From Arthrobacter sp. E3 (lineage in GTDB: Bacteria > Actinomycetota > Actinomycetes > Actinomycetales > Micrococcaceae): a stretch of DNA of 64,000 nt. Where the stretch lies: NCBI RefSeq assembly GCF_017353415.1, contig NZ_JAFMPX010000004.1, forward strand, positions 62,001-126,000. The letters are read 5' to 3'. Of this stretch, positions 35,971 to 44,705 are shown piece after piece. Below the pieces are notes generated by a model. That model ran no database searches, was not told the DNA's origin, and saw nothing but the letters and a program-made list of their open reading frames with translations. The position numbers were made by a program, and so were the translations under genes. Position 1 is the stretch's first letter. Each line of letters begins with the position of its first letter.

Positions 35971-37008
35971 CTATCCTACGGCTGCAGGGCTGCGTGGCAC
36001 CGCAATATCCACGGCGGTCCCCCGGGCAGCTAGATATACCAGATGGCTGGCCGTTTCAGCCAGCGCCAGGCGAAGCGTAAAGCCACGCAGAGACACAAAG
36101 CCGCGCGACCACGTCAACTTCCTGGACACGTCCCAGACAGTTTCCGCCGTGCCTGATTCCAGCACTGCCAGAACCTCGGCGGAACGGGTCAGCGTGTGCT
36201 CTTTCAGCTCCGCGACGCGTTCGGGCAGTCCGCGGAAACGGTACTCGTGGGCGGGCAGCACCTCCATATCCGCGCCAACTCCCATGGCCTCCAGGGATGC
36301 GAGATAGTCCCCCAACGGGTCCACTTGGTTAATGGTCTCCAAGCTGATGTGCGGGGTGATCCTCGGCAGCACGTGGTCACCCGTGAGAATCAGCCCGTTG
36401 GCTTCGTCCACCAGGCAAATGTGTCCGGGCGTGTGTCCCGGCGTGGCCAGCACCCGCACCTGCAACCCCGCAACGGGGAGCAACTCGCCGTCGGCCAGGC
36501 GGTGTTCCGGCTCCTGTAGATTGGCCATCTGATTCCATGTGTCGTTGTGAAACGTCACCTCGTCCAGGAAATCAGCAGGCACGCCCCAAGCCTGAAATTG
36601 CTTTCTGTCCGCAGCCACAAGGGCGTCCGGCTCACTGCCCCAACTCCCGGCCCGCGGCTCATGCTCACCCAACGCCACCCATGCCCCGGATGCTGCTCGC
36701 AGCCGTGCAGCCATGCCCAAGTGGTCGGGGTGGAAGTGCGTGACAACTATCCCGGAAACGGACGACGGCGTGAGGCCCGCAGCTGCCAACCCCGCCCTGA
36801 GTGCCTCCCACCCCTCGTCCGAGTCCCAGCCCGGGTCCACCACGGCAACTTCCTGCTCGCCCACCAGCACGTACGCCAGCGTGTAGCGCATGGGGTTGTT
36901 GATGAAGGGAACGGGAACGGAGAACACGCCCGGGCGTACCTCCTCGACGGGTGGCAGCAGTTTCTCCTGCCAGGCCTTGAACTGTTCCCTACCGGTAATG
37001 GTAATCAT
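35971..37008 (-). CDS. Metallo-beta-lactamase fold hydrolase
   Basis: A 345-residue MBL-fold protein. The metal-binding motif is THFHPDH near residue 88, with further ligands in ATPGHTPGHICL (near 190) and ILTGDHVLP (near 210). The C-terminal part (VAELKEHTLTRSAEVLAVLE) resembles the LACTB2/glyoxalase-II-like group that hydrolyses thioesters or phosphoesters. It starts 6 bases after the acyl-CoA ligase gene with AGGACCCA upstream, so it belongs to the beta-oxidation operon and might hydrolyse an acyl-CoA. That role is inferred from position. Confidence 0.87.
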   Translation of the reverse strand: MITITGREQFKAWQEKLLPPVEEVRPGVFSVPVPFINNPMRYTLAYVLVGEQEVAVVDPGWDSDEGWEALRAGLAAAGLTPSSVSGIVVTHFHPDHLGMAARLRAASGAWVALGEHEPRAGSWGSEPDALVAADRKQFQAWGVPADFLDEVTFHNDTWNQMANLQEPEHRLADGELLPVAGLQVRVLATPGHTPGHICLVDEANGLILTGDHVLPRITPHISLETINQVDPLGDYLASLEAMGVGADMEVLPAHEYRFRGLPERVAELKEHTLTRSAEVLAVLESGTAETVWDVSRKLTWSRGFVSLRGFTLRLALAETASHLVYLAARGTAVDIAVPRSPAAVG

Positions 37009-37014
37009 TGGGTC

Positions 37015-38547
37015 CTATTTCTGTGCTGCGGTGTAGTTCTCGCGCAGTTCACGCTTGAGGATCTTGCCCGCCCCGGACATGGGCAGCGCCGGAGGGAACT
37101 CAAAACTGCGCGGTACTTTGTAGCCGGCGATGTGTTCGCGGCAAAAGGTCTGCAGACTCTCCGCGGTGGCGGTTTGCCCGGGGGCCAGCACAACAACGGC
37201 ATGCACGCGCTCGCCGAAATTCTCGTCCGGGACCCCGATGACGGCTGAGGAGGCAACTGCGGCGTGCTTGCTCAGCGCATTCTCCACTTCGGCACAGTAC
37301 ACGTTTTCCCCACCCGTGACGATCATGTCCTTGAGTCTGTCAACGACATAGACAAAACCTCTGGTGTCCAGGTAGCCAAGGTCTCCGGTGTGCAGCCAGC
37401 CCTCGCGCAGAGCGGCAGCGCTTTGTTCCGGGTTATTCCAATACCCCAGCATGACGTTCGGTCCCTTGCAGCAAACCTCCCCCACCTCTCCGACGGGCAC
37501 TTCGTTGCCTTCAAGGTCCAGAATGGCCACCTGGCAGTGCGGGGCAGCCCGGCCGCCTGAGCGCATGGCCTCGCCTTCATGGTCGTCCGGCAGCAGCAGC
37601 GTGATGACGGGGGCGGCTTCGGTCTGCCCGTAGGCCTGGGTCAGACGCACCCCGGGAAAGCGCTCCTTGGTGCGCTTCAGCACTCCTTCGGAAATGGAGG
37701 AGCCGCCGTACAGCATGCGCTTCATGGAGGACAAGTCGTAGTTTCCTGCGTCGGGGTGGTCCGTCAGGATTTGAATCATCGTCGGAACCAGGAGCACATC
37801 CGTGGGCTGGTGTTCCTCGATGGCCCTAAACACGGAGGTCGGTTCAAAGAAGGACACCATAACGTGGGTGCCCCCTAGGATGGTCAGCCCGCACCATGCA
37901 GCCAAGTCGGCCAGGTGGAACATGGGAGCCGCGTGCAGCAGCACGGATCCTGCCTTCAGCAGTTCCCCGCTTGCAACGGTGCCCATGCCGGAGCTGACAA
38001 AATTCATATGGCTGAGCATGACACCCTTGGGGAAGCCCGTGGTTCCGCCGGTGTAATACACCCCTGCCAGGTCGTCGCCGCTGCGGTAGGCGTCCGCCAC
38101 AGGTTTGTTCTCTGCCACCAGTTCCTCATAGGCAAGCATGCCCTCAGGGGTGGGCCCGTCGCCGCAATGAATGAGGATTTTCAATCCGGGCGACTTCTCG
38201 AGCAGGATCGGTGCCATGGGCACGAACGCGTCGTCGATAAACAACACACGCGTGTCCGAGTCATTCATCGAATAGGCGATCTCCGCCGGGGTCCATCTGA
38301 TGTTGACGGGATTCACAGCCGCACCCGCCCACGGCACAGCCAACAGGTATTCGGCGTACCTGTCACTGTTCATGGACACAATGCCCACCCTGTCCCCGGC
38401 CTCAACACCTAGATTTTGCAGGGCTCCGGCCAGCCGGGCGATGCGGTCGGCGTGCTCGACGTAGCTGCGGACCCGGTCTTTGTAGATGGTGGCAGTCCCC
38501 TGGGGGTCTGACTGCAGGGATCTGTGCAGGCCTTGGGTGAGGTACAT
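37015..38547 (-). CDS. Acyl-CoA synthetase (AMP-forming)
   Basis: Activates a carboxylic acid to its CoA thioester through an acyl-adenylate. The 510 residues have the P-loop YYTGGTTGFPKGVMLSH near residue 171, the A5-type motif YGQTEAAPVITLL near residue 312 and the hinge segment TGDLGYLDTRGFVYVVDRLKD near residue 395. The catalytic lysine lies near the C-terminus in SGAGKILKRELR. The start ATG has GAAGGAGTGTTAC upstream. It is the fourth gene after the thiolase in the minus-strand block. The acid is unknown and likely medium-chain or branched from the gene context. Confidence 0.94.
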   Translation of the reverse strand: MYLTQGLHRSLQSDPQGTATIYKDRVRSYVEHADRIARLAGALQNLGVEAGDRVGIVSMNSDRYAEYLLAVPWAGAAVNPVNIRWTPAEIAYSMNDSDTRVLFIDDAFVPMAPILLEKSPGLKILIHCGDGPTPEGMLAYEELVAENKPVADAYRSGDDLAGVYYTGGTTGFPKGVMLSHMNFVSSGMGTVASGELLKAGSVLLHAAPMFHLADLAAWCGLTILGGTHVMVSFFEPTSVFRAIEEHQPTDVLLVPTMIQILTDHPDAGNYDLSSMKRMLYGGSSISEGVLKRTKERFPGVRLTQAYGQTEAAPVITLLLPDDHEGEAMRSGGRAAPHCQVAILDLEGNEVPVGEVGEVCCKGPNVMLGYWNNPEQSAAALREGWLHTGDLGYLDTRGFVYVVDRLKDMIVTGGENVYCAEVENALSKHAAVASSAVIGVPDENFGERVHAVVVLAPGQTATAESLQTFCREHIAGYKVPRSFEFPPALPMSGAGKILKRELRENYTAAQK

Positions 38548-38601
38548 GTAACACTCCTTCGTGTATGGTCATCATCTTTTTCACTGCTGCTGGATCATTG
38601 C

Positions 38602-39465
38602 CTAGCGTCCCTTGAAGACGGCGGGCCGGCGTTCACCCATGGCCTGCACGGCCTCCAACAAGTCCTCGCTGTGAAGGAATGAGGCATTCCACAACGCCAC
38701 ATGCCGCAGTCCGCGGGCAATGCGCTCTTCCCGCTCTTCGTTGAGCACCGCCTTCGTCCCTGCAACGGCCAGCGGGGAAAGTGCCGCCATCTCCGCCGCC
38801 ATCGCCAGGGCCGCGTCCGCCAAGCTGCGTTGGTCGGGATGGACGTCATTGACCAGGCCAATCCTTTCGGCCCGCTCAGCGGTGATGTCCTTCGCCGTCA
38901 GCGCCAGCTCACGCAGGTGCCCTTCGCCGATGATGCCGCGCAGTCGCTGTAGGCTACCCACGTCGGCCACGATCGCCAGCCGTGCCTCCCGGACGCTGAA
39001 CTTGGCGTCGGCGCTGGCCAGGCGGACATCGGCGGCACTGATCAAATCCACACCGCCGCCAATGCACCAGCCGGAAACAGCGGCAATGACGGGCTTGCTG
39101 CACGACGCCACGGCTGTGACCCCGGCTTGGAAACTGGCTATGACGCCGAGCAGTTCAGTGCGTGCCGCAGCCTGCGCGGCGGCACCAGGACCGAGCTTCT
39201 CCAGCCAGTTACCGAGCACCTCCTGCACGTCCAGGCCCGTGCTGAAATTGGTCCCCGCACCCGTGAGCACCACGGCACGGACGGACTCATCGGCGTCGAG
39301 GGCGGCGAAGACCTGCGGGAGTTCGGCCCAAAAGACGAGCCCCATCATGTTTCCGCGCCCCGGACCCACCAGACTGACGACGGTCACCCCGTCCATGGGT
39401 GCCGGTTCTACGGTGAAGGCATTCCAGTCCCTGGTGAACGCCGTCCCGGCAACAGCGCCTGCCAC
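38602..39465 (-). CDS. Enoyl-CoA hydratase/isomerase family protein
   Basis: A 287-residue crotonase. Oxyanion-hole segments are TGAGTNFSTGLDVQE near residue 66 and AVSGWCIGGGVDLISAADVRLAS near residue 125. The SVREARLAIVADVGSLQRL region has the pattern of dienoyl-CoA isomerases (ECH1-like), which use an Asp/Glu pair, here Asp in GGGVDL and Glu/Asp in REARLAIVAD. A dienoyl-CoA isomerase role in unsaturated fatty acid oxidation is thus likely. Starts with GTG that overlaps the stop of the FadB-like gene by one base (TAGTG). Confidence 0.88.
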   Translation of the reverse strand: MAGAVAGTAFTRDWNAFTVEPAPMDGVTVVSLVGPGRGNMMGLVFWAELPQVFAALDADESVRAVVLTGAGTNFSTGLDVQEVLGNWLEKLGPGAAAQAAARTELLGVIASFQAGVTAVASCSKPVIAAVSGWCIGGGVDLISAADVRLASADAKFSVREARLAIVADVGSLQRLRGIIGEGHLRELALTAKDITAERAERIGLVNDVHPDQRSLADAALAMAAEMAALSPLAVAGTKAVLNEEREERIARGLRHVALWNASFLHSEDLLEAVQAMGERRPAVFKGR

Positions 39466-41633
39466 TAGAACGTGTCCTCGTTCTCGGCCTTGGCTACGAG
39501 CGAAGCCGGTGGCAGGAAGTGCTCACCATACTTGCCCGCAAGCTCACGAGACCTGCCCACAAAACCAGCCAGTCCGCCGTCGTACCCGTTCATGTACTGC
39601 ACCACCCCGCCTGTCCAGGCAGGGAAACCGATGCCCAAAATGGAGCCAATATTGGCCTCTTCGACGCTGCGCAGTACTCCCTCATCCAGGCACTTGACGG
39701 TTTCCAGGGCTTCGGCGAACAGCATGCGCTCTTTCATATCCGTGAAGGGGATTTCCTTTGTGCCGCCGTAGGTTTCACGCAGCCCCTCCCACAACCCGGT
39801 GCGGTGGCCGTCGGTGTAGTTGTAGAATCCGGCACCGGCCAGCTTTCCGGTGCGGTGGAGGTCTTCGACTATGGTATCCACCACGTCGGTGCCGGGGTGG
39901 TGGCGGTACTGTTGCACCCCGTTGTCAGACTCGAGCCCGGCTTTGGTCTCCTTGTGGATCTTGGCCAGCAGGGACAGGTTCAGCTCGTCCGCAAGCTGCA
40001 GCGGCGGGGCAGGGTAGCCCGCCTGCAGCCCGGCCTGCTCGATGGACGGGGCCGCGATGCCCTCGCCCAGCATGGCCAGGGCCTCGTTGATGAACGTTCC
40101 AATGACGCGGCTGGTGAAGAAGCCGCGGCTGTCGTTGACCACAATGGGGGTTTTGCGGATTTGCTGGGCAATGTCGAAGGCCTTGGCCAGGGTTTCATCG
40201 GAGGTGTTTGCCCCGGCGATGATTTCCACCAGCGGCATCTTGTCCACCGGGGAGAAGAAGTGCAGGCCGATGAAGTTTTCCTGGTTCTTCACACCCTTGG
40301 CCAGCTCGGTGATGGGCAGGGTGGACGTGTTCGAGCCGAGCACGGCGCCCTGTTCCACCAGGTCCTGGATTTCCTTGAACGCAGCCTGCTTGACTTCCAC
40401 GTTCTCGAAAACGGCCTCAATGACAAGGTCACAGCCGGCCACGTCTGCGGCCTCCGCTGTGGGCGTGATCTTAGCCAGCAGCGCATCTGCCTGCTCCTGG
40501 CTTGAGCTTCCCCGGGCCACTGCCTTGTCGGTGAGTGCCTTGGAGTAGCTCTTGCCGCGTTCGGCTGCTTGCACGGAGACGTCTTTCAACACCACGTTCA
40601 TGCCGCCGCTGGCACACACGTAGGCAATGCCGGCACCCATCATGCCCGCACCCAGCACAGCCACCTTCTTGGCCGTGTATTTTTCATATCCTGCCGGGCG
40701 GGTGCCTCCAGCGCTGATGCGGCCCATGTCAAAGAAGAAGGCCTTCGTCATGTTCGTGGAAACCTGCCCCGTCACGACTTCCACGAAGTAGCGGGACTCA
40801 ACCTCAAGGGCCGTGTCAAAGTCCACCTGGGAACTTTCAACGGCGGCCGCCAGGATTGCGCGCGGCGCCGGGTAGTTGGCACCCCTTAGCTGCTTGCGAA
40901 GATTAGCGGGGAAGGCCGGCAGATTTGCCGCAAAGGCCGGGGTTGACGGTGTTCCGCCGGGAATCCTGTACTTGGGCACATCCCACGGTTGGACGGCGTC
41001 GGGGTTGGCCTTGATCCACGCCTTGGCGGCCGGGACAAGCTCCTCCACAGTGTCAACGACCTCGTGGACCAGACCGACTTCCAATGCCTTGCGCGGCTTG
41101 TATTTTTGTCCCTGCAGCAGCACCTTCATGGTGGCCTCGGCCACCCCCATCAGCCGGACGGTGCGCACAATGCCACCGCCGCCCGGCAGCAGGCCAAGGG
41201 TGACTTCCGGCAGACCGATGACTGATCCCTTGGCATCGGCGGCTATGCGGTGGTGGCAGGCCAGTGCAATTTCCAACCCACCGCCCAGTGCCGCACCGTT
41301 GATGGCCGCAACCACGGGCCGGCCGAGCGTTTCCAACGTCCGCAACTGGGCCTTGATGTTTTGACCCAATGCGAAGATCTTTGCAGCATCCGCCTTCGTG
41401 GCCGCGATGAGGTCCTTCAGATCCCCGCCAGCAAAGAACGTCTTCTTGGCCGAGGTCAGTACGACGCCGGTGATGTTCTCCTTCTCAGCGGCAAGCCGTT
41501 CAACAGCTGCCTGCATGGAGACGTTGTAGTCCGCGTTCATGGTGTTGGCGGACTGGTTCGGGTCATCCATGGTCAAAGTGACAATCCCGTCGGCGTCCTG
41601 CTCCCAGCGGATGGTGTTCGTTGTCTCGCTCAT
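39465..41633 (-). CDS. FadB/FadJ-like bifunctional enoyl-CoA hydratase/3-hydroxyacyl-CoA dehydrogenase
   Basis: A 722-residue fusion that carries out hydration and NAD-dependent oxidation in beta-oxidation. The N-terminal crotonase domain (1-300) has AAINGAALGGGLEIALACHH near residue 110 and LPEVTLGLLPGGGG, with both glutamates. The dehydrogenase domain starts with the NAD motif VAVLGAGMMGAGIAYV near residue 330. GLHFFSPVDKMPLVEII near residue 470 carries the catalytic histidine, and the C-terminal 3HCDH domain follows. It begins 4 bases after the thiolase gene. Together they form the core of a trifunctional-type complex. Confidence 0.96.
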   Translation of the reverse strand: MSETTNTIRWEQDADGIVTLTMDDPNQSANTMNADYNVSMQAAVERLAAEKENITGVVLTSAKKTFFAGGDLKDLIAATKADAAKIFALGQNIKAQLRTLETLGRPVVAAINGAALGGGLEIALACHHRIAADAKGSVIGLPEVTLGLLPGGGGIVRTVRLMGVAEATMKVLLQGQKYKPRKALEVGLVHEVVDTVEELVPAAKAWIKANPDAVQPWDVPKYRIPGGTPSTPAFAANLPAFPANLRKQLRGANYPAPRAILAAAVESSQVDFDTALEVESRYFVEVVTGQVSTNMTKAFFFDMGRISAGGTRPAGYEKYTAKKVAVLGAGMMGAGIAYVCASGGMNVVLKDVSVQAAERGKSYSKALTDKAVARGSSSQEQADALLAKITPTAEAADVAGCDLVIEAVFENVEVKQAAFKEIQDLVEQGAVLGSNTSTLPITELAKGVKNQENFIGLHFFSPVDKMPLVEIIAGANTSDETLAKAFDIAQQIRKTPIVVNDSRGFFTSRVIGTFINEALAMLGEGIAAPSIEQAGLQAGYPAPPLQLADELNLSLLAKIHKETKAGLESDNGVQQYRHHPGTDVVDTIVEDLHRTGKLAGAGFYNYTDGHRTGLWEGLRETYGGTKEIPFTDMKERMLFAEALETVKCLDEGVLRSVEEANIGSILGIGFPAWTGGVVQYMNGYDGGLAGFVGRSRELAGKYGEHFLPPASLVAKAENEDTF

Positions 41634-41637
41634 GTTC

Positions 41638-42891
41638 CTAGACCCTCTCGATCAAAGTTGCCACGCCCATGCCGCCGCCAATGCACAAAGTGATGACCGC
41701 CCTGCGCTTGTCCGTGCGTTCCAGCTCATCCAGCACGGTGCCAAGAATCATGGCACCCGTGGCTCCCAGCGGGTGCCCCATGGCGATCGCGCCGCCGTTG
41801 ACGTTGAGCTTTTCTTCCGGAATATCCAAGTCTTTTTGGTACTTCAGCACCACGGACGCAAAGGCTTCGTTGATTTCAAACAAGTCAATGTCGGCCACGC
41901 TCAGGCCGGCCTTCTTGAGCAGTTTTTCCGTGGCAGGGGTTGGCCCGGTGAGCATGATGGTGGGGTCGGCGCCTGAGGTTGCCGTGGCCACGATCCTGGC
42001 CCGCGGCTTCATGCCCAGCTTCTCGCCCATCGCAGCGCTGCCCACCAAAACCAGCGCGGCGCCGTCGACAATCCCGGAAGAGTTGCCTGCCGTGTGGACG
42101 TGGTCGATGCGTTCCACGGCATGGAACTTTTGCAGCGCGACGGCGTCGAAGCCACCGGCGTCGCCCATGGCGGCAAAGGCCGGGCGCAAGGTGGCCTGCG
42201 ACTCCGGGGTGGATTCGGGACGCATATGCTCGTCATGGTCAAGGACCACCAGCCCGTTCTGATCCTTGACGGGGATCACCGAGTTGGCGAAGCGTCCCTG
42301 TGCCCAGGCCTGCGCGGCCAGGCGCTGCGAGCGCACGGCGAAGGCATCGACGTCGACCCTGCTGAAGCCTTCCATGGTGGCGATGAGGTCCGCGCCAATG
42401 CCCTGCGGCACGAAGTAGGTGTCATAGTTGGTGGCCGGGTCCATGGCCCATGCGCCGCCGTCGGATCCGATGGGCACGCGGGACATGGATTCCACACCGC
42501 CGGCGATGATGAGCTGGTCCCAGCCGGAGCGGACCTTTTGGGCTGCCACGTTGACCGCTTCCAGACCTGAGGCACAGAACCGATTCAGCTGCATGCCGCC
42601 CACGGTGTTGGGCAACCCGGCTGCAATGACGGCTGTTCGGGCGATCACGGCGCCTTGGTCTCCGATGGGGGAAACGACGCCGAGGATCAGGTCGTCGATC
42701 AGGTTTTCATCCAATCCCGGATGGCGTTCACGCAGGGCCTGGATCAGTCCCACCACCAGGTCAATGGGCTTGATGCCATGGAGTGAGCCCTTCTTGCCAC
42801 GGCCGCGCGGGGTACGGATCGCGTCGTAGACGAAGGCTTCCGGTGCAGATGCTTCCGGAACAGGTTCCGCAGATACAGAGTTTGCGCTCAC
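41638..42891 (-). CDS. Acetyl-CoA C-acyltransferase (thiolase)
   Basis: Thiolytic cleavage of 3-oxoacyl-CoA, last step of beta-oxidation. The 417 residues contain the nucleophilic cysteine in [11 protein letters not shown] near residue 104, the histidine in GHPLGATGA near residue 375 and the second cysteine in CIGGGMG near residue 402. The GTG at 42891 is chosen because GGAAGGAAAG lies directly upstream; the frame is open for 30 more codons without conserved sequence. First gene of the minus-strand block. Its promoter region shares a 43-bp palindrome with the divergent crotonase-TetR genes. Confidence 0.95.
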   Translation of the reverse strand: MSANSVSAEPVPEASAPEAFVYDAIRTPRGRGKKGSLHGIKPIDLVVGLIQALRERHPGLDENLIDDLILGVVSPIGDQGAVIARTAVIAAGLPNTVGGMQLNRFCASGLEAVNVAAQKVRSGWDQLIIAGGVESMSRVPIGSDGGAWAMDPATNYDTYFVPQGIGADLIATMEGFSRVDVDAFAVRSQRLAAQAWAQGRFANSVIPVKDQNGLVVLDHDEHMRPESTPESQATLRPAFAAMGDAGGFDAVALQKFHAVERIDHVHTAGNSSGIVDGAALVLVGSAAMGEKLGMKPRARIVATATSGADPTIMLTGPTPATEKLLKKAGLSVADIDLFEINEAFASVVLKYQKDLDIPEEKLNVNGGAIAMGHPLGATGAMILGTVLDELERTDKRRAVITLCIGGGMGVATLIERV

Positions 42892-43000
42892 GTGAGCTTT
42901 CCTTCCATGGTCATTCCTCCGACACGGGCGTGCAGATACTTGCAGATCCTTGCCACACCACCCAGACCAGCACTGGTCCATGCCACAGAAATTGAAGTTG

Positions 43001-43043
43001 TTGACATACTGCCAATAATTCAGGATTATTGACAGCGTGTCAA
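43001..43043. promoter_or_regulatory. 43-bp palindromic operator candidate between thiolase and crotonase-TetR genes
   Basis: Two 19-base arms surround a 5-base centre. TTGACA (43001-43006) matches TGTCAA (43038-43043), CTG matches CAG, and CAATAAT (43013-43019) matches ATTATTG (43025-43031). In all 16 of 19 positions pair. It lies in the divergent promoter region, 110 bases before the thiolase GTG and 43 bases before the crotonase ATG. The local TetR protein is the probable ligand. Confidence 0.72.
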
Positions 43044-43085
43044 CGGTTGATGCAAGCCGGTATCCAGTTCACAAAGGCGATGTCC

Positions 43086-43952
43086 ATGGCAGCAGCGAAT
43101 TCCACCCCCGATTCAGCCATCACCTATGCTGTGGCAGAGGGCATTGCGACAGTTGCGCTGAACCGTCCGGAGGCCCGCAACGGCTACACCCCCGCCATGG
43201 CCGATGAACTGGAGAAAGCCTTTAAGGCCGCAGACGCGGACCCCTCGGTGTTCGTGGTGGTGTTCACCAGCGTGGGCCCCGACTTCTCCGTGGGCGCAGA
43301 CCTGCGCAGCGGTGGTTTTGAGCTGTCCATTAACGACGACGTCGGCCAAGGGTGGCAGGAGCCGGCCGGACGCTGCTCGAAAACCATCTTTGGCATGAAC
43401 AAACCAGTCATCGCGGCCCTGCGTGGGGTGGCGGTGGGCGGCGGTTTGACCATCACGCTCTCGTGCGACTTTCGGCTCGCCTCACACGACTCGCGTTTTG
43501 CGTTCCCGTTCAGCCGCCGCGGAGTCTTCCCCGAGGGTGGTTCTATCTGGTACCTGCCTCGGCTTGTGGGCATCCCCCGGGCCACCGACTGGATGCTGAC
43601 CGGGCGGGTTTTTGGTGCCCAGGAAGCGCTTGACGCCTCGCTTGTCACGTCCTTGCATGCACCCGATGACGTCCTTGACGCCGCGTACGTACTGGCCCGG
43701 GACATCATCACCAACACCGCTTCCGTGTCGACGACCGTGATCAAGCAAATGCTCAACCGGCTCAGCACCCTTGACTCGCCCCTTCCCGTTCATGCCCTTG
43801 ACTCGCAGCTCATCGCTGAAATCCCCAGGCACAGGGACGCCGTTGAAGGAGTACGTTCCTTCTTGGAAAAGCGGCCACCCCACTTCCCCCTGTCCGTGCC
43901 AGCCGATCTGCCACCGTGGCTGCCCTGGCTTGACGGAGACGAGGCACCATGA
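43086..43952 (+). CDS. Enoyl-CoA hydratase/isomerase family protein
   Basis: A 288-residue crotonase. The CoA-binding and oxyanion-hole motifs are intact (RPEARNGYTPAM, VGADLRSGGF, VAVGGGLTITLSCDFR). The two glutamates of true hydratases are absent: GGGLT replaces GGGCE and FPFSRRG replaces the PE motif. A glutamate in RRGVFPEGGSIWYLPRLVG suggests an isomerase-type active site (ECI group). The ATG at 43086 is preferred because AAAGG lies 8 bases upstream; another ATG two codons before is possible. It overlaps the TetR gene by 4 bases, so both are controlled together. Confidence 0.87.
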   Translation: MAAANSTPDSAITYAVAEGIATVALNRPEARNGYTPAMADELEKAFKAADADPSVFVVVFTSVGPDFSVGADLRSGGFELSINDDVGQGWQEPAGRCSKTIFGMNKPVIAALRGVAVGGGLTITLSCDFRLASHDSRFAFPFSRRGVFPEGGSIWYLPRLVGIPRATDWMLTGRVFGAQEALDASLVTSLHAPDDVLDAAYVLARDIITNTASVSTTVIKQMLNRLSTLDSPLPVHALDSQLIAEIPRHRDAVEGVRSFLEKRPPHFPLSVPADLPPWLPWLDGDEAP

Positions 43953-44674
43953 ACGCTCCCAAACCGACCCCGCACCCAAACCAGACTTCCGCTGCCAAGG
44001 AGGTCCCCGGCGTCGTACATGGAATAGAGACCACCGGTGGTGCCGTGCCGGATAAGGTCGTGCTTGGCAATGTGGATACCGAGCCGCGCAGACAGCGGCT
44101 GAACCCCGATGAACGGCGCCGGCAAATCTTTGTGTGCGCGCAAAAACTTTTCAATGCCCGCCCCTACGAGGACGTCTCTGCGACCGACATTGCGGCGGCC
44201 GCCGGGGTGGCGCGCGGGCTGGTCAACCACTACTTTGGCAACAAGCGCCAACTGTATTTAGAGGTCATCCGGATCAGCTCGACGGTTTCCGAAGTGGCGA
44301 TCGCCAAACTGCCCGAAGGTTCGCTGGACGAGCGCATTGAACTGGCCGTGGAAGGTTTTTTGGACTCGTTGGAGGAGTCTGAGGCCTCATGGCTGGCACT
44401 CGGCTCCGGCGGTATGGGTCGGGACCCGGATCTGGAAAGAATCTTGATCGCTTCGGAAAATGACACCATTGAGCTACTGATCCAGGCCTGCGGGCTGGCC
44501 GGGCGCAAACAAAGCCGGGAGCAGATCCGCGCCATGTTCCGGGTTTACGCGCACTTGGCCCGCAGCGGGGCGCGTGAGTGGCTGCTGCGCCAGACCCTCA
44601 CGCGCCCACAGGCGCACGCGCTGCTAACCGGCACGCTGCAGTTCATCACCAAGGAAGCCCTGCAATTGCCGTAG
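43949..44674 (+). CDS. TetR family transcriptional regulator
   Basis: A 241-residue repressor-type protein with an unusually long N-terminal extension of about 50 residues. The HTH is at about residues 52-98 (RRRQIFVCAQKLFNARPYEDVSATDIAAAAGVARGLVNHYFGNKRQLY). The C-terminal ligand domain is helical and not recognisable to a substrate. The start overlaps the crotonase stop (ATGA). The palindrome at 43001-43043 in front of this two-gene unit is the probable binding site, and an acyl-CoA the probable ligand, as for FadR/KstR-like TetR proteins. The exact ligand is unknown. Confidence 0.9.
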   Translation: MNAPKPTPHPNQTSAAKEVPGVVHGIETTGGAVPDKVVLGNVDTEPRRQRLNPDERRRQIFVCAQKLFNARPYEDVSATDIAAAAGVARGLVNHYFGNKRQLYLEVIRISSTVSEVAIAKLPEGSLDERIELAVEGFLDSLEESEASWLALGSGGMGRDPDLERILIASENDTIELLIQACGLAGRKQSREQIRAMFRVYAHLARSGAREWLLRQTLTRPQAHALLTGTLQFITKEALQLP

Positions 44675-44705
44675 CCACGCTTCCCGCTTGGAAGGGCTCG
44701 GAGCA

